Program-made: the position numbers and the translations under genes
Source of the DNA: DASWJZ01 sp963739005
GTDB lineage: Bacteria; Pseudomonadota; Alphaproteobacteria; Rhizobiales; Afifellaceae
Direction: 5' to 3'
DNA: 64,000 bases
Assembly (NCBI GenBank): GCA_963739005.1
Contig: CAVTYQ010000002.1
Span: 992,001-1,056,000 of the forward strand
In this document: piece by piece, positions 54,688 through 62,291 of the stretch
Layout: each line of letters starts with the position of its first letter
Numbering within the stretch: position 1 is the first letter of the stretch
The notes under the pieces: model-generated
What the model was told of the DNA's origin: nothing
Databases searched by the model: none
Seen by the model: only the letters and a program-made list of their open reading frames with translations

Positions 54688-54754
54688 GAACGCGACGCGG
54701 GAGGGCGGCGCCCCGGCGCCACCGCCATCCTTATTCCAAGGGGGAGGTCAACGC

Positions 54755-55870
54755 ATGGCAACCACATCGCACGGGGTCGGGGGCCTGACCTTCGACGCAA
54801 AGAAGCGGTCCTGGCCGCCCGAAGCCAACGTCTTCGTGGCACTGGTGCTGATCACCCTGGTGTTTGAAGTGCTGAACCGGATCGACGGCGGAAGCTTCCT
54901 GTTCAATACGCGCGCTAATGTTTCTGGCCTGTTCAACCAGGCGCGGCTGGACATCATCGTCCTGCAGGTGGCCGTCACCGGGATCATCGCGCTCGGCGTC
55001 ACCCAGGTCATCATCCTGGGCGGCATCGATTTGAGCTCGGGCTCAGTCGTCGGCGCGACCGCTATGATCGTCATGAGCTTCGCCCAGACCGCTACCGTGA
55101 ACGGCAACCCGAACCCTGCCCAGCAGCTCGGCAATTGGTCGCTGGACCTGCCGGTGATCGTGCCGATCGTCGTCGGACTCGCCTGCGGCCTCGCGGCGGG
55201 GCTCATAAATGGTTTCTTGATCGCCTACACGCGAATTCCTCCCTTCATCGCTACGCTGGGGATGATGGTTTCCGCCCGCGGCATGGCACGCTGGTGGTCG
55301 AACGGCCAGCCGGTTTCGTTCCCCTCCGACGCATACGCGCACCTCGCCAACGGCGACCTTCTGGGCTGGATGACTTTTGGTTTGTTGCACTGGAAGGGGC
55401 AGAACCCGGCACTGGTGTTCATCGGGCTCGCCATCCTGTTCCACTTTATCCTCAAATTCACGATCTACGGCAAGCACACCTACGCCATCGGCTCCAACGA
55501 GGACGCGGCGCGGATGTCGGGGATCAAGGTCGACTCGCACAAGGTGCTTGTCTACGCGATCGCCGGGATGTGCGCGGCGATCGCGGCGGTCATGCTGACG
55601 TCGAAGAACCTGACGGCGCAGGCCGGAATGGGCGTGATGTACGAGCTTGACGCCATCGCCATGGCGGTGATCGGCGGGGTGTCGCTGTCCGGCGGCCGCG
55701 GTTCGATCCTCGGCACCGTTCTGGGCTCGGCGATTTTCTCGGTGATCATCTCGGGCTTCACCTCGATCCGGCTCGACGCCTACTATCAGGAGATGGTGAA
55801 GGGCGCGATCATCGTCGGCGCCGTGGTACTCGACCAGTGGCGGCAGCGCCGCGCGGCGATCGGGGCGTGA
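54755..55870 (+). CDS. Inositol-type ABC transporter permease (ribose/xylose class)
   Basis: A 371-residue inner-membrane permease with about nine hydrophobic segments. Family marks are VIILGGIDLSSGSVVGATAM, NGFLIAYTRIPPFIATLGMM and YAIGSNEDAARMSGIKV. Its pattern matches IatP/FrcC-type subunits. A GGGGGAGG Shine-Dalgarno precedes the start. It is followed after 10 bp by the ATPase gene. Confidence 0.9.
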   Translation: MATTSHGVGGLTFDAKKRSWPPEANVFVALVLITLVFEVLNRIDGGSFLFNTRANVSGLFNQARLDIIVLQVAVTGIIALGVTQVIILGGIDLSSGSVVGATAMIVMSFAQTATVNGNPNPAQQLGNWSLDLPVIVPIVVGLACGLAAGLINGFLIAYTRIPPFIATLGMMVSARGMARWWSNGQPVSFPSDAYAHLANGDLLGWMTFGLLHWKGQNPALVFIGLAILFHFILKFTIYGKHTYAIGSNEDAARMSGIKVDSHKVLVYAIAGMCAAIAAVMLTSKNLTAQAGMGVMYELDAIAMAVIGGVSLSGGRGSILGTVLGSAIFSVIISGFTSIRLDAYYQEMVKGAIIVGAVVLDQWRQRRAAIGA

Positions 55871-55880
55871 GGGGGCGGCG

Positions 55881-56654
55881 ATGGACAGCGATATCGTGCT
55901 GAAGACCGAGGGTCTGACCAAGCATTACGGCGGCGTTCACGCCCTGGAAGGCGCGGACTTCGTGCTGACCAAGGGCGAGCATGTCGCCATCATGGGCGAC
56001 AACGGCGCCGGCAAATCCACCTTCGTCCGGCAGATCACCGCCGTGGAACGGAGAACCGCCGGCATGATCTGGTTCAACGGGAACGAGGTGGAGTTCGAGA
56101 ATCCGCTCGAGGCGCGCGAGGCCGGGATCGAGACGGTGTTCCAGAACCTCGCGCTCGCCGACGATCTCGACGTGCCGTCGAATCTTTTCCTCGGCCGCGA
56201 GCGAATTCGCTGGAACCTGGGTCCGTTCTCGATCCTCGACCGCCGCGGGATGCGCACCGCGACGGTGGCGGCGCTGGAGAAGACGGCGGTGAAGATCCCG
56301 AACCTGTCGAACACGATCCGCTACATGTCGGGCGGCCAGCGGCAGTGCGTCGCGATCGCGCGGACCGCCGCCTTTTCCTCGAAGCTGGTGATCATGGACG
56401 AGCCTACGGCGGCGCTGGGCGTGCAGGAAACGGCGCAGGTCGAGAACATCATCCGGACGCTGAAGGAGCACGGCGAACCCCTCATCCTGATTTCTCACAA
56501 CATGCGCCAGGTCTTCGATCTCGTGGATCGTATCGTCGTATTTCGGCGCGGGCGGATCGTCGCCAACCTGAAAAAGGAAGAGACCGACGGCCAGGATGTC
56601 GTCGCCTACATCACCGGCGCGAAGACCGGCGCCGAATATGCCGAAGCGGCCTGA
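55881..56654 (+). CDS. Inositol-type ABC transporter ATP-binding protein, single domain
   Basis: A 257-residue ATPase. Walker A is GDNGAGKST, signature MSGGQRQCVAIAR and Walker B LVIMDEPTAALG. Only one nucleotide-binding domain is present, as in FrcA, and unlike the two-domain RbsA/IatA proteins. The signature has GQRQC where most have GQRQ(A/R). Homology in the next frame resumes right after its stop as the tail of an iolG gene (56656-56763). Confidence 0.88.
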   Translation: MDSDIVLKTEGLTKHYGGVHALEGADFVLTKGEHVAIMGDNGAGKSTFVRQITAVERRTAGMIWFNGNEVEFENPLEAREAGIETVFQNLALADDLDVPSNLFLGRERIRWNLGPFSILDRRGMRTATVAALEKTAVKIPNLSNTIRYMSGGQRQCVAIARTAAFSSKLVIMDEPTAALGVQETAQVENIIRTLKEHGEPLILISHNMRQVFDLVDRIVVFRRGRIVANLKKEETDGQDVVAYITGAKTGAEYAEAA

Positions 56655-56655
56655 C

Positions 56656-56763
56656 ACGCTGGCGCCGAACGGAAGTGACGGCTTGCTCGCGCTGGCGCTC
56701 GCTGAAGCAGCGATGAAATCGGCGAAGGACAACGGGACAGTCAGGGTCGAGGAGACTCTGTAG
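56656..56763 (+). pseudogene. 3' remnant of an inositol 2-dehydrogenase (IolG-type) gene
   Basis: The frame ending in the TAG at 56761 reads PNGSDGLLALALAEAAMKSA then KDNGTVRVEETL. This matches the C-terminus of IolG/Idh dehydrogenases (NGxDGLxALxLAEAAxxSxxxGxxVxV). No start or Rossmann domain lies upstream; the preceding sequence is the ATPase gene. About 300 codons are missing, so only the 3' end remains. The match is short but in the expected genomic place. Confidence 0.62.
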
Positions 56764-56808
56764 AGTTGTTCCGCGGGCACCGGCCGATATTGCAGCCATC
56801 GGGGAAGT

Positions 56809-56825
56809 ATGGAATGTCTGTTTCA
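56809..56825. promoter_or_regulatory. IolR/RpiR-type box 2
   Basis: ATGGAATGTCTGTTTCA matches box 1 at 14 of 17 positions, including GGAA-N6-TTTC. It lies immediately before the rpiR gene, which suggests autoregulation, and it overlaps an upstream in-frame ATG that is therefore unlikely to be the start. Confidence 0.6.
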
Positions 56826-56844
56826 CCGCGAAGATGATGCAGGC

Positions 56845-57711
56845 ATGAAAAAGGTGGTTCGAACTGGCGCCGCCATGACGCAGGATCGGCCCGCCCCGCG
56901 CGACTTCGACGCTTTGCGTCATTCCGTTGCGGCAAGCCAGTCCACCTTGCCCAAACGCCTCACCCAAGCCGTAGAATATGCGCTTTCGCATCCCGACGAA
57001 ATCGCACTGGGCACCGCCGCCAGCGTTGCGAGCGCGGCCGAGGTCCAGCCGTCCACGCTCGTGCGTCTGGCGCGCCATCTCGGCTATGAGGGATTCTCGG
57101 ATTTCCAGACCGTCTTCCGCGACCGGCTGAAGTTCCGCGCCTCGACCTATGAGGAGCGGCTGAGCCGTTTCGAGGAAGGCATCCCACGCGACTCGTACGA
57201 AGGCGCGCTTTTGAACGGCTTCCTGTCGTCGGCGCGGCTGTCGATCGACCGTCTGTCGGAGACGCTCGATGCGGCCGTTTTTGCCCGCTGCGTGGGCCTC
57301 CTGGCCGAGGCCGAGACGATCTATCTCGTGGCGCGGCGCCGCGCCTATCCCCTGGCCGCGCACATGGCATATGCCTTCGGCAAGCTGCACATCCGCTCCG
57401 TCGCGATCGACTCGGCCAACGGCATCGATCCGGAGATCGTCCAGATGGCGACGCCGAACGACGCGGCCGTCGTCTGCAGTTTCGCGCCTTACGCGCCGGC
57501 CTCCGTCGCACAGGCGCAGGCCCTGTCGGGTCAGGGCGTGCCGCTTGTCGTGATCACGGACTCCGCCCTGTCGCCGCTCGCCGCCGTCGCTACACACTGG
57601 ATGGAGGTGTCCGAGAACGACTTCGCCGGCTTTCGGTCACTGTCGGCCGGCATGGCGCTCACGACGGCGCTTCCGGTCGCCGTCGCGGAACGACGCCGCT
57701 ATCGTCTTTAG
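56845..57711 (+). CDS. iolR: RpiR-family regulator, IolR type
   Basis: A 288-residue regulator. The N-terminal helix-turn-helix domain contains LPKRLTQAVEYALSHPDEIA and VQPSTLVRLARHLGYEGFSD; the C-terminal SIS domain contains AETIYLVARRRAYPLAAHMA and ALSGQGVPLVVITDS. This matches the RpiR proteins that repress inositol catabolism in rhizobia. ATG 56845 is chosen because an earlier ATG at 56809 is part of the putative binding box; 56875 is another option. Neighbours are the inositol transporter and iolC. Confidence 0.86.
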   Translation: MKKVVRTGAAMTQDRPAPRDFDALRHSVAASQSTLPKRLTQAVEYALSHPDEIALGTAASVASAAEVQPSTLVRLARHLGYEGFSDFQTVFRDRLKFRASTYEERLSRFEEGIPRDSYEGALLNGFLSSARLSIDRLSETLDAAVFARCVGLLAEAETIYLVARRRAYPLAAHMAYAFGKLHIRSVAIDSANGIDPEIVQMATPNDAAVVCSFAPYAPASVAQAQALSGQGVPLVVITDSALSPLAAVATHWMEVSENDFAGFRSLSAGMALTTALPVAVAERRRYRL

Positions 57712-57740
57712 CGTCGTTTTCATTTCACGCTGCCCCAAGA

Positions 57741-57757
57741 ATGGAATATACGTTGCA
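57741..57757. promoter_or_regulatory. IolR/RpiR-type box 3
   Basis: ATGGAATATACGTTGCA is a third copy of the box, with TTGC in the right half-site. It is 36 bp before iolC. Shared bases among the three are ATGGAAT-x-T-x3-TT-x-CA. Confidence 0.58.
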
Positions 57758-57793
57758 GAATTGAGCTGACTGCGACGAAGGACGAGGGGGCCG

Positions 57794-59725
57794 ATGACCA
57801 CATCCAAGGACGACATGCTGGATGTGATCACGATCGGGCGCTCGTCCGTCGATCTCTACGGGCAGCAAATCGGCGGCCGGCTGGAGGATATGGCGTCGTT
57901 CGCCAAATATGTCGGCGGCTCGCCCACCAACATTGCCGCCGGCAGCGCGCGGCTCGGCCTGCGATCGGCACTCATCACCCGCGTCGGCGACGAGCATATG
58001 GGCCGTTTCATCGTCGAGCAGCTGAGAAGGGAGGGCGTCGAGACCAGCGGCATCGTGACCGATCGGCAGCGCCTGACCGCCCTCGTGCTGCTTGGCATCC
58101 GTGACCGGGAGCATTTCCCGCTGATCTTCTACCGCGCGGACTGCGCCGACATGGCGCTGTGCGAGGATGACATCGATCCCGCCTTCATTGCGCGGGCCCG
58201 GGCGGTGTGCGCGACGGGCACGCATCTTTCCCATCCGCGCACCGAGGCCGCCGTGCTGAAAGCGCTGAAGCTGGCGCGCGAGAACGGCGCACAGACGGCG
58301 CTCGACATCGACTACCGGCCGAATCTCTGGGAACTCGCCGGGCACGACGCCAGCGACAGCCGCTTCATCGAGTCGGAGAAGGTCACCCGCAAGCTGCAAG
58401 CGACCCTGCACCTCTTCGACCTGATCGTCGGCACGGAGGAGGAATTCCACATCGCCGGCGGATCGACGGATACGGTGGAGGCTCTGCGAGCAGTGCGCGA
58501 AGTCTCCAATGCGACCCTCGTCTGCAAGCGAGGTCCGATGGGCGCCGTCGCCTTCCGGGGCGCCATACCGGATTGCCTCGACAAGGGCGAAAGCGGACCC
58601 GGCTTCCCGATCGAGGTCTTCAACGTGCTCGGCGCGGGCGACGGCTTCATGAGCGGCCTGCTGAAGGGTTGGCTGAGCGGAGAGGACTGGCCGACCGCTC
58701 TCAAATACGCCAACGCCTGTGGTGCGTTTGCCGTGTCGCGGCACGGCTGCACGCCGGCCTATCCTTCATGGGAAGAACTGCAGTATTTCCTGAAGCGCGG
58801 CGTCGTGACGCCGGCGCTGCGCAAGGACCGGCAGCTCGAACAGGTGCACTGGTCGACGAACCGCAACGGCGAATGGCCGGTGATGCGGATCTTCGCCTTC
58901 GACCACCGGCTCCAGTTCGAGGCCATGGCCGACAAGGCCGGCGTCGGGCATGCGCGCATCGGCGCCTTCAAGCGGCTCTGCCTGCGCGCGGCGAAGCGGG
59001 TCGCCGGAAGCCGCGAGGGCTACGGTATCCTCTGCGACAGCCGGCTCGGCAGCGAGGCGCTCTACGAGGCGGCCGGTTCGGGCCTGTGGATCGGACGCCC
59101 GGTCGAGTGGCCGGGATCGCGTCCGCTTTCGCTCGAGCCCGAGATCGGCAAAGATTTCGGCGGCCTGGTCGAGTGGCCGTCGGAGCAGGTGGTCAAGGTC
59201 CTGTGCTTCTACCATCCCGACGACTCGGCGGAGATGAAAGCGGGCCAGGAAGAGACGGTGAAGCGGCTCTTCGCGTCCGCCCGACGCAATCGCCTGGAGA
59301 TGCTGCTCGAGATCATCCCGTCCAAGATCGGCCCGGTGGACGAGGCATCGACGGCCGCGATCATCGAGCGCTTCTACGAGATCGGCGTCTATCCCGACTG
59401 GTGGAAGCTCGAGCCGATGCAGACCGACGCCGCATGGTCCAGGGCCTGCAAGACGATCGTGAAATACGACCCCTACAACCGCGGCATTGTCATTCTCGGA
59501 TTGGACGCACCGGCAGAGGCGCTCGCGAGAAGCTTCGCCTTCGCCGCGAAGCACGCGCTCGTCAAAGGCTTCGCCGTGGGGCGAACGATCTTCGGCGAGT
59601 CGGCCCAGGCGTGGCTTGCGGGCGCCATCTCCGACGACGCGGCCGTTGCCGCGATGGCAAACAATTACAGGGCCCTCTGCGAATCCTGGGACCACGCGAG
59701 ATCGAGCGGGAGGTCGGCAGCATGA
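57794..59725 (+). CDS. iolC: Bifunctional 5-dehydro-2-deoxygluconokinase / DUF2090 aldolase-like protein
   Basis: A 643-residue fusion. Residues 1-335 are a PfkB-type kinase (YVGGSPTNIAAGSARLGLRS at 39-58, catalytic D283 in GAGDGF), the IolC activity that phosphorylates 5-dehydro-2-deoxygluconate. Residues about 360-640 are DUF2090, resembling the 2-deoxy-5-keto-gluconate-6-phosphate aldolase class (FAFDHRLQFEAMADKAG, GILCDSRLGSEALYEA). The fusion is common in alphaproteobacteria. The Shine-Dalgarno GAGGGGG precedes the start, with box 3 upstream. The TGA overlaps the start of an iolD remnant. Confidence 0.93.
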   Translation: MTTSKDDMLDVITIGRSSVDLYGQQIGGRLEDMASFAKYVGGSPTNIAAGSARLGLRSALITRVGDEHMGRFIVEQLRREGVETSGIVTDRQRLTALVLLGIRDREHFPLIFYRADCADMALCEDDIDPAFIARARAVCATGTHLSHPRTEAAVLKALKLARENGAQTALDIDYRPNLWELAGHDASDSRFIESEKVTRKLQATLHLFDLIVGTEEEFHIAGGSTDTVEALRAVREVSNATLVCKRGPMGAVAFRGAIPDCLDKGESGPGFPIEVFNVLGAGDGFMSGLLKGWLSGEDWPTALKYANACGAFAVSRHGCTPAYPSWEELQYFLKRGVVTPALRKDRQLEQVHWSTNRNGEWPVMRIFAFDHRLQFEAMADKAGVGHARIGAFKRLCLRAAKRVAGSREGYGILCDSRLGSEALYEAAGSGLWIGRPVEWPGSRPLSLEPEIGKDFGGLVEWPSEQVVKVLCFYHPDDSAEMKAGQEETVKRLFASARRNRLEMLLEIIPSKIGPVDEASTAAIIERFYEIGVYPDWWKLEPMQTDAAWSRACKTIVKYDPYNRGIVILGLDAPAEALARSFAFAAKHALVKGFAVGRTIFGESAQAWLAGAISDDAAVAAMANNYRALCESWDHARSSGRSAA

Positions 59726-60015
59726 AGACCGTGAAGCTGACCGCGGCGCAGGCGCTGGCTACACGCGGCACATGCAGCCGTCATGGGCGCCGATGCCTGC
59801 AAGGTCGGCGGCATCGCCGAGCTGGAGGCGGCGCTCGGTCGCGCGCGCGATGCCGAGAAGCCGACGATCATCGTGATCACACCGACCACTACCTGTCGAC
59901 GGAGTCCGGCGGCACCTGGTGGGACGTCGCGGTGCCCGAGGTTTCGGAGCGAGAACAGGTCCGCGCCGCCCGCAAGGACTGCGAACGCGAGCGTCAGGCA
60001 CAGCGCGCCGAGTAA
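59722..60015 (+). pseudogene. iolD: iolD remnant (both ends kept, centre deleted)
   Basis: Starting at the ATG overlapping the iolC stop, MKTVKLTAAQALA is the beginning of IolD, the TPP-dependent trihydroxycyclohexane-dione hydrolase. After 13 codons the sequence jumps, in another frame, to the C-terminus: VMGADACKVGGIAELEAALG, then a further shift to STESGGTWWDVAVPEVSERE and a stop at 60015. IolD is normally about 610-620 residues; about 500 are missing here. The inner deletion plus one frameshift near 59885 make it nonfunctional. Confidence 0.82.
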
Positions 60016-60030
60016 TCCCCGAGGACGGCA

Positions 60031-60123
60031 ATGAGTGCGAAGATCGATATTTCCCCGATTGCCTGGCAGAACCACGTACGGGTCTTTGCGGCGGCGGGGT
60101 TGGAGATCGCAGAAAAACCGTGA
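60031..60123 (+). pseudogene. iolE: iolE-like 5' remnant
   Basis: MSAKIDISPIAWQNH resembles the start of IolE proteins (IGxxPIAWxND). After residue 15 it continues VRVFAAAGLEIAEKP and stops at 60123, unlike any IolE. It lies 15 bp after the iolD remnant. Only the first tenth of the gene is left. A complete iolE is at 28782. Confidence 0.6.
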
Positions 60124-60136
60124 ACCGACGGAGCCA

Positions 60137-60361
60137 TTGAACATTTTCGACTTCGATCACCCCTTCTTCCGGCCGCTCTGGATTCGTGTCCTGACGGTCG
60201 CCGTCGCGGCGGGCTGGGGCGTGTTCGAATTCGTGTCCGGCGCGCCGTTCTGGGGTGTGCTCTTCTGCGGCGCGGCGGCGCTCGCCTTCCGCGGCCTCCT
60301 CATCAGCTTCAACCCCCGCGAGCCCGGGCCGGAAAAACCGAAGGAAAAAGAGACCGAGTGA
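60137..60361 (+). CDS. Small membrane protein, DUF3329-like
   Basis: A 74-residue protein starting at TTG 60137 behind CGGAG. MNIFDFDHPFFRPLWIRVLT leads into two hydrophobic helices (about 15-35 and 40-60) and a charged tail ending KPKEKETE. DFDHPFFRPLW is the recurrent start of small alphaproteobacterial membrane proteins of this type. Function unknown. It is the last coding gene before the insertion sequence. Confidence 0.72.
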   Translation: MNIFDFDHPFFRPLWIRVLTVAVAAGWGVFEFVSGAPFWGVLFCGAAALAFRGLLISFNPREPGPEKPKEKETE

Positions 60362-60471
60362 GACGATGGCGGAACGCCGCACGCTTCAGGCGTCCCGCAC
60401 GAACCGCCGCGCTTCCGCCTTCACCGCTTCGTTGAGAAAGTCGGTTGCGGTCGTGACGTGAGCCCCGAGCC

Positions 60472-61347
60472 TCATCCAGCGATGGATAGAGTCCGGGCTT
60501 CATTTGAGCCGGTATGGCTCGGTGGTGCAACGCAGAGCCTGGCGTATTCGCCGGGCGTCAGGTTGCCGAGGCGGCTGTGTGGTCGAATCGTGTTGTAGTC
60601 GAGCAGCCAGATGGCCAGAGCCTCTCGGACATGGCCGAGCGAGATGAACAATGTCTCGTTCAGGAGCTCGTCACGCAGGCGGCCGTTGAAGCTCTCCACG
60701 AAGGCATTTTGCTGCGGCTTGCCCGGCGCGATGTAGTGCCAATCGATCCGGGTCTCCTGTGACCATCTCAGGATCGCCATGCTAGTCAGTTCGGTCCCGT
60801 TGTCGCTGATCACCATGGCAGGCTTGCCGCGCACAGCGATGAGGGCATCGAGCTCACGAGCGACCCGAAGGCCAGACAGCGAGGTGTCGGCGACCAGCGC
60901 CAGGCACTCGCGGGTGAAGTCGTCGACGATCGCGAGGATGCGGAAGCGACGGCTGTCGGCGAGTGCGTCCGACAGGAAGTCCAGGCTCCATCGCTGATTG
61001 GCGCCCTGCGGGATTGCCATCGGCGCCCTGGTTCCGAGGGCCCGCTTGCGGCCGCCTCGGCGGCGGACCTGAAGCCGCTCTTCACGATAGAGCCGGCGGA
61101 GCTTCTTGTGGTTCATGGTGATCCCCTCTCGGGCGAGCAGGATGTGCAGGCGCCGATAGCCGAAGCGCCGGCGCACTGCCGCCAGCTCGCGCAACCGGGC
61201 ACGCACAGCGGCATCATCAGGTCTGGTGCTCCGATAGCGAACCGAGGTTCGGTCTGCGCCGAGCACACAACACGCCCGCCGTTCGCTCACCTCGAACGTC
61301 ACCTTGAGATGCGCGACGGCCTCGCGCCTTGCGACGGGCGTCACCAT
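60472..61347 (-). CDS. IS3-family transposase OrfB
   Basis: The 291-residue OrfB has the N-terminal HTH_21-like region (RRRFGYRRLHILLAREGITM) and a DDE integrase core: D in WSLDFLSDALADSR, D in VISDNGTELTS and E in NAFVESFNGRLRDE, with the R of the C-terminal conserved helix. It overlaps OrfA by 7 bp in the -1 frame. The slippery A-run between the two (A7 on the minus strand, 61346-61352) suits programmed -1 frameshifting to give the OrfAB transposase. Confidence 0.95.
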   Translation of the reverse strand: MVTPVARREAVAHLKVTFEVSERRACCVLGADRTSVRYRSTRPDDAAVRARLRELAAVRRRFGYRRLHILLAREGITMNHKKLRRLYREERLQVRRRGGRKRALGTRAPMAIPQGANQRWSLDFLSDALADSRRFRILAIVDDFTRECLALVADTSLSGLRVARELDALIAVRGKPAMVISDNGTELTSMAILRWSQETRIDWHYIAPGKPQQNAFVESFNGRLRDELLNETLFISLGHVREALAIWLLDYNTIRPHSRLGNLTPGEYARLCVAPPSHTGSNEARTLSIAG

Positions 61348-61613
61348 TTTTTTGAATTGATGTCCTTCAGCATGGCGTTGTCGAGCATCGCCTCGGCCAG
61401 CAGCTTCTTAAGCTTGGCGTTCTCGTCCTCCAGCGCCTTCAGCCGCCGGGCATCCGACACGTCGAGGCCACCGTATCTGGCCTTCCATTTGTAAAAAGTG
61501 GCGCCGCTGATCCCGTGCTTGCGGCACACGTCCGCCGTCTTTGCACCCGCCTCCTGCTCCCGCAGGATCCCGATGATCTGCTCTTCCGCGAAACGACTTG
61601 GCTTCATGTCCAT
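61341..61613 (-). CDS. IS3-family transposase OrfA
   Basis: A 90-residue protein. KPSRFAEEQIIGILREQEAG leads into the helix-turn-helix ADVCRKHGISGATFYKWKAR, followed by a leucine-zipper-like coil (LKALEDENAKLKKLLAEAML). It ends at DINSKKW, where AAA AAA TGG TGA contains the slippery site. It binds the IS ends and is also made as the N-terminus of OrfAB. Confidence 0.93.
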   Translation of the reverse strand: MDMKPSRFAEEQIIGILREQEAGAKTADVCRKHGISGATFYKWKARYGGLDVSDARRLKALEDENAKLKKLLAEAMLDNAMLKDINSKKW

Positions 61614-61670
61614 CCCCTCAGAGGTGATGGACTCTACCCATTCTTGGCCGAAGTCTCGGGGCTCACGTCA

Positions 61671-61889
61671 GTCGCGCAGCGCCCCGATTGTTTCCGGCAG
61701 GCCATGCTCCGTCCGGAGGGCGTGCGCTTCTACACGCGCGTCAAGACCACCACGACGCGCCGGCCCGCGGGGCAGGCGTCGGCCTGCATCACCATGCCGA
61801 CACTCGGCTGAGGCGGGAGCGAGGGAGCGGCAAGGCAAGAGGGGCCCGCATGCCGCGCCGGGCGTATCGGAAGCTAGCTAGGTTTAGAC
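61671..61889. other. IS right flank to tRNA, no gene recognised
   Basis: These 219 bp between the insertion sequence and tRNA-fMet begin with the target duplication. On the plus strand RQAMLRPEGVRFYTRVKTTT runs to a stop at 61811 and might be the tail of a gene cut by the IS, but I do not recognise it. No terminator for the tRNA/rRNA transcript is evident. Confidence 0.4.
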
Positions 61890-61966
<77 letters not shown>

Positions 61967-62071
61967 GTTATATCGGCTCGCTGACAAGATAGTCGGGCTT
62001 GCGTGCGCGATTTCGGCGCGGGCGCGATCGTGATTCGAGAAGAGCTCGTGTGACTTTTTCTGTGCTTGGCA

Positions 62072-62189
62072 GGCCTGGCAGCGACCGACTCTCCCAAGCC
62101 TTAGGACTTAGTACCATGGGCGCTGAGGGGTTTAACGGCCGAGTTCGGAATGGGATCGGGTTCGGGCCCCACGCAAGAGCCACCAGGCC
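62072..62189 (-). rRNA. rrf: 5S ribosomal RNA
   Basis: About 118 nt on the minus strand with the GCCTGGTGGC start, the conserved CCGAACTCGG segment and the GCCAGGC end that pairs with the start. Flanking CTGTGCTT (62060-62067) and AAGCACAG (62194-62201) are complementary and extend the stem as a precursor processing helix. End positions are accurate to a few bases. Confidence 0.95.
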
Positions 62190-62291
62190 GGCGAAGCACA
62201 GAAAATGCGTGACTGACTGGTCTTTCCCATCCGATTGGACGGCGGCCCGGCCAGCCACAGGCTGGCCCAGCGGGCATTGATTAATGAGAGC

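Larger units (their letters stand above)
60454..61670 (-). mobile_element. Complete IS3-family (IS407-group-like) insertion sequence
   Basis: The element is 1217 bp. Its ends carry inverted repeats: the outer 16 bp TGACGTGAGCCCCGAG is perfect and TAGAGTCC recurs at the inner end about 34-42 bp in. It is flanked by a 4-bp direct repeat GTCG (60450-60453 and 61671-61674), as expected for the IS407 group. orfA and orfB lie on the minus strand and both are open, so it appears capable of transposition. Joining the flanks leaves an open plus-strand frame of unknown product, so an interrupted gene cannot be named. Confidence 0.93.

Noticed and set aside
58207..60015. Open frame overlapping iolC that ends with real IolD-like sequence
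   Set aside because: Only its last 50 codons are meaningful, as the iolD remnant; the rest is an out-of-frame reading of iolC.
60362..60453. Minus-strand reading DFLNEAVKAEARRFVRDA ending beside the insertion sequence
   Set aside because: It could be the C-terminus of a gene cut by the IS, but the frame does not continue on the other side and I do not recognise the family.
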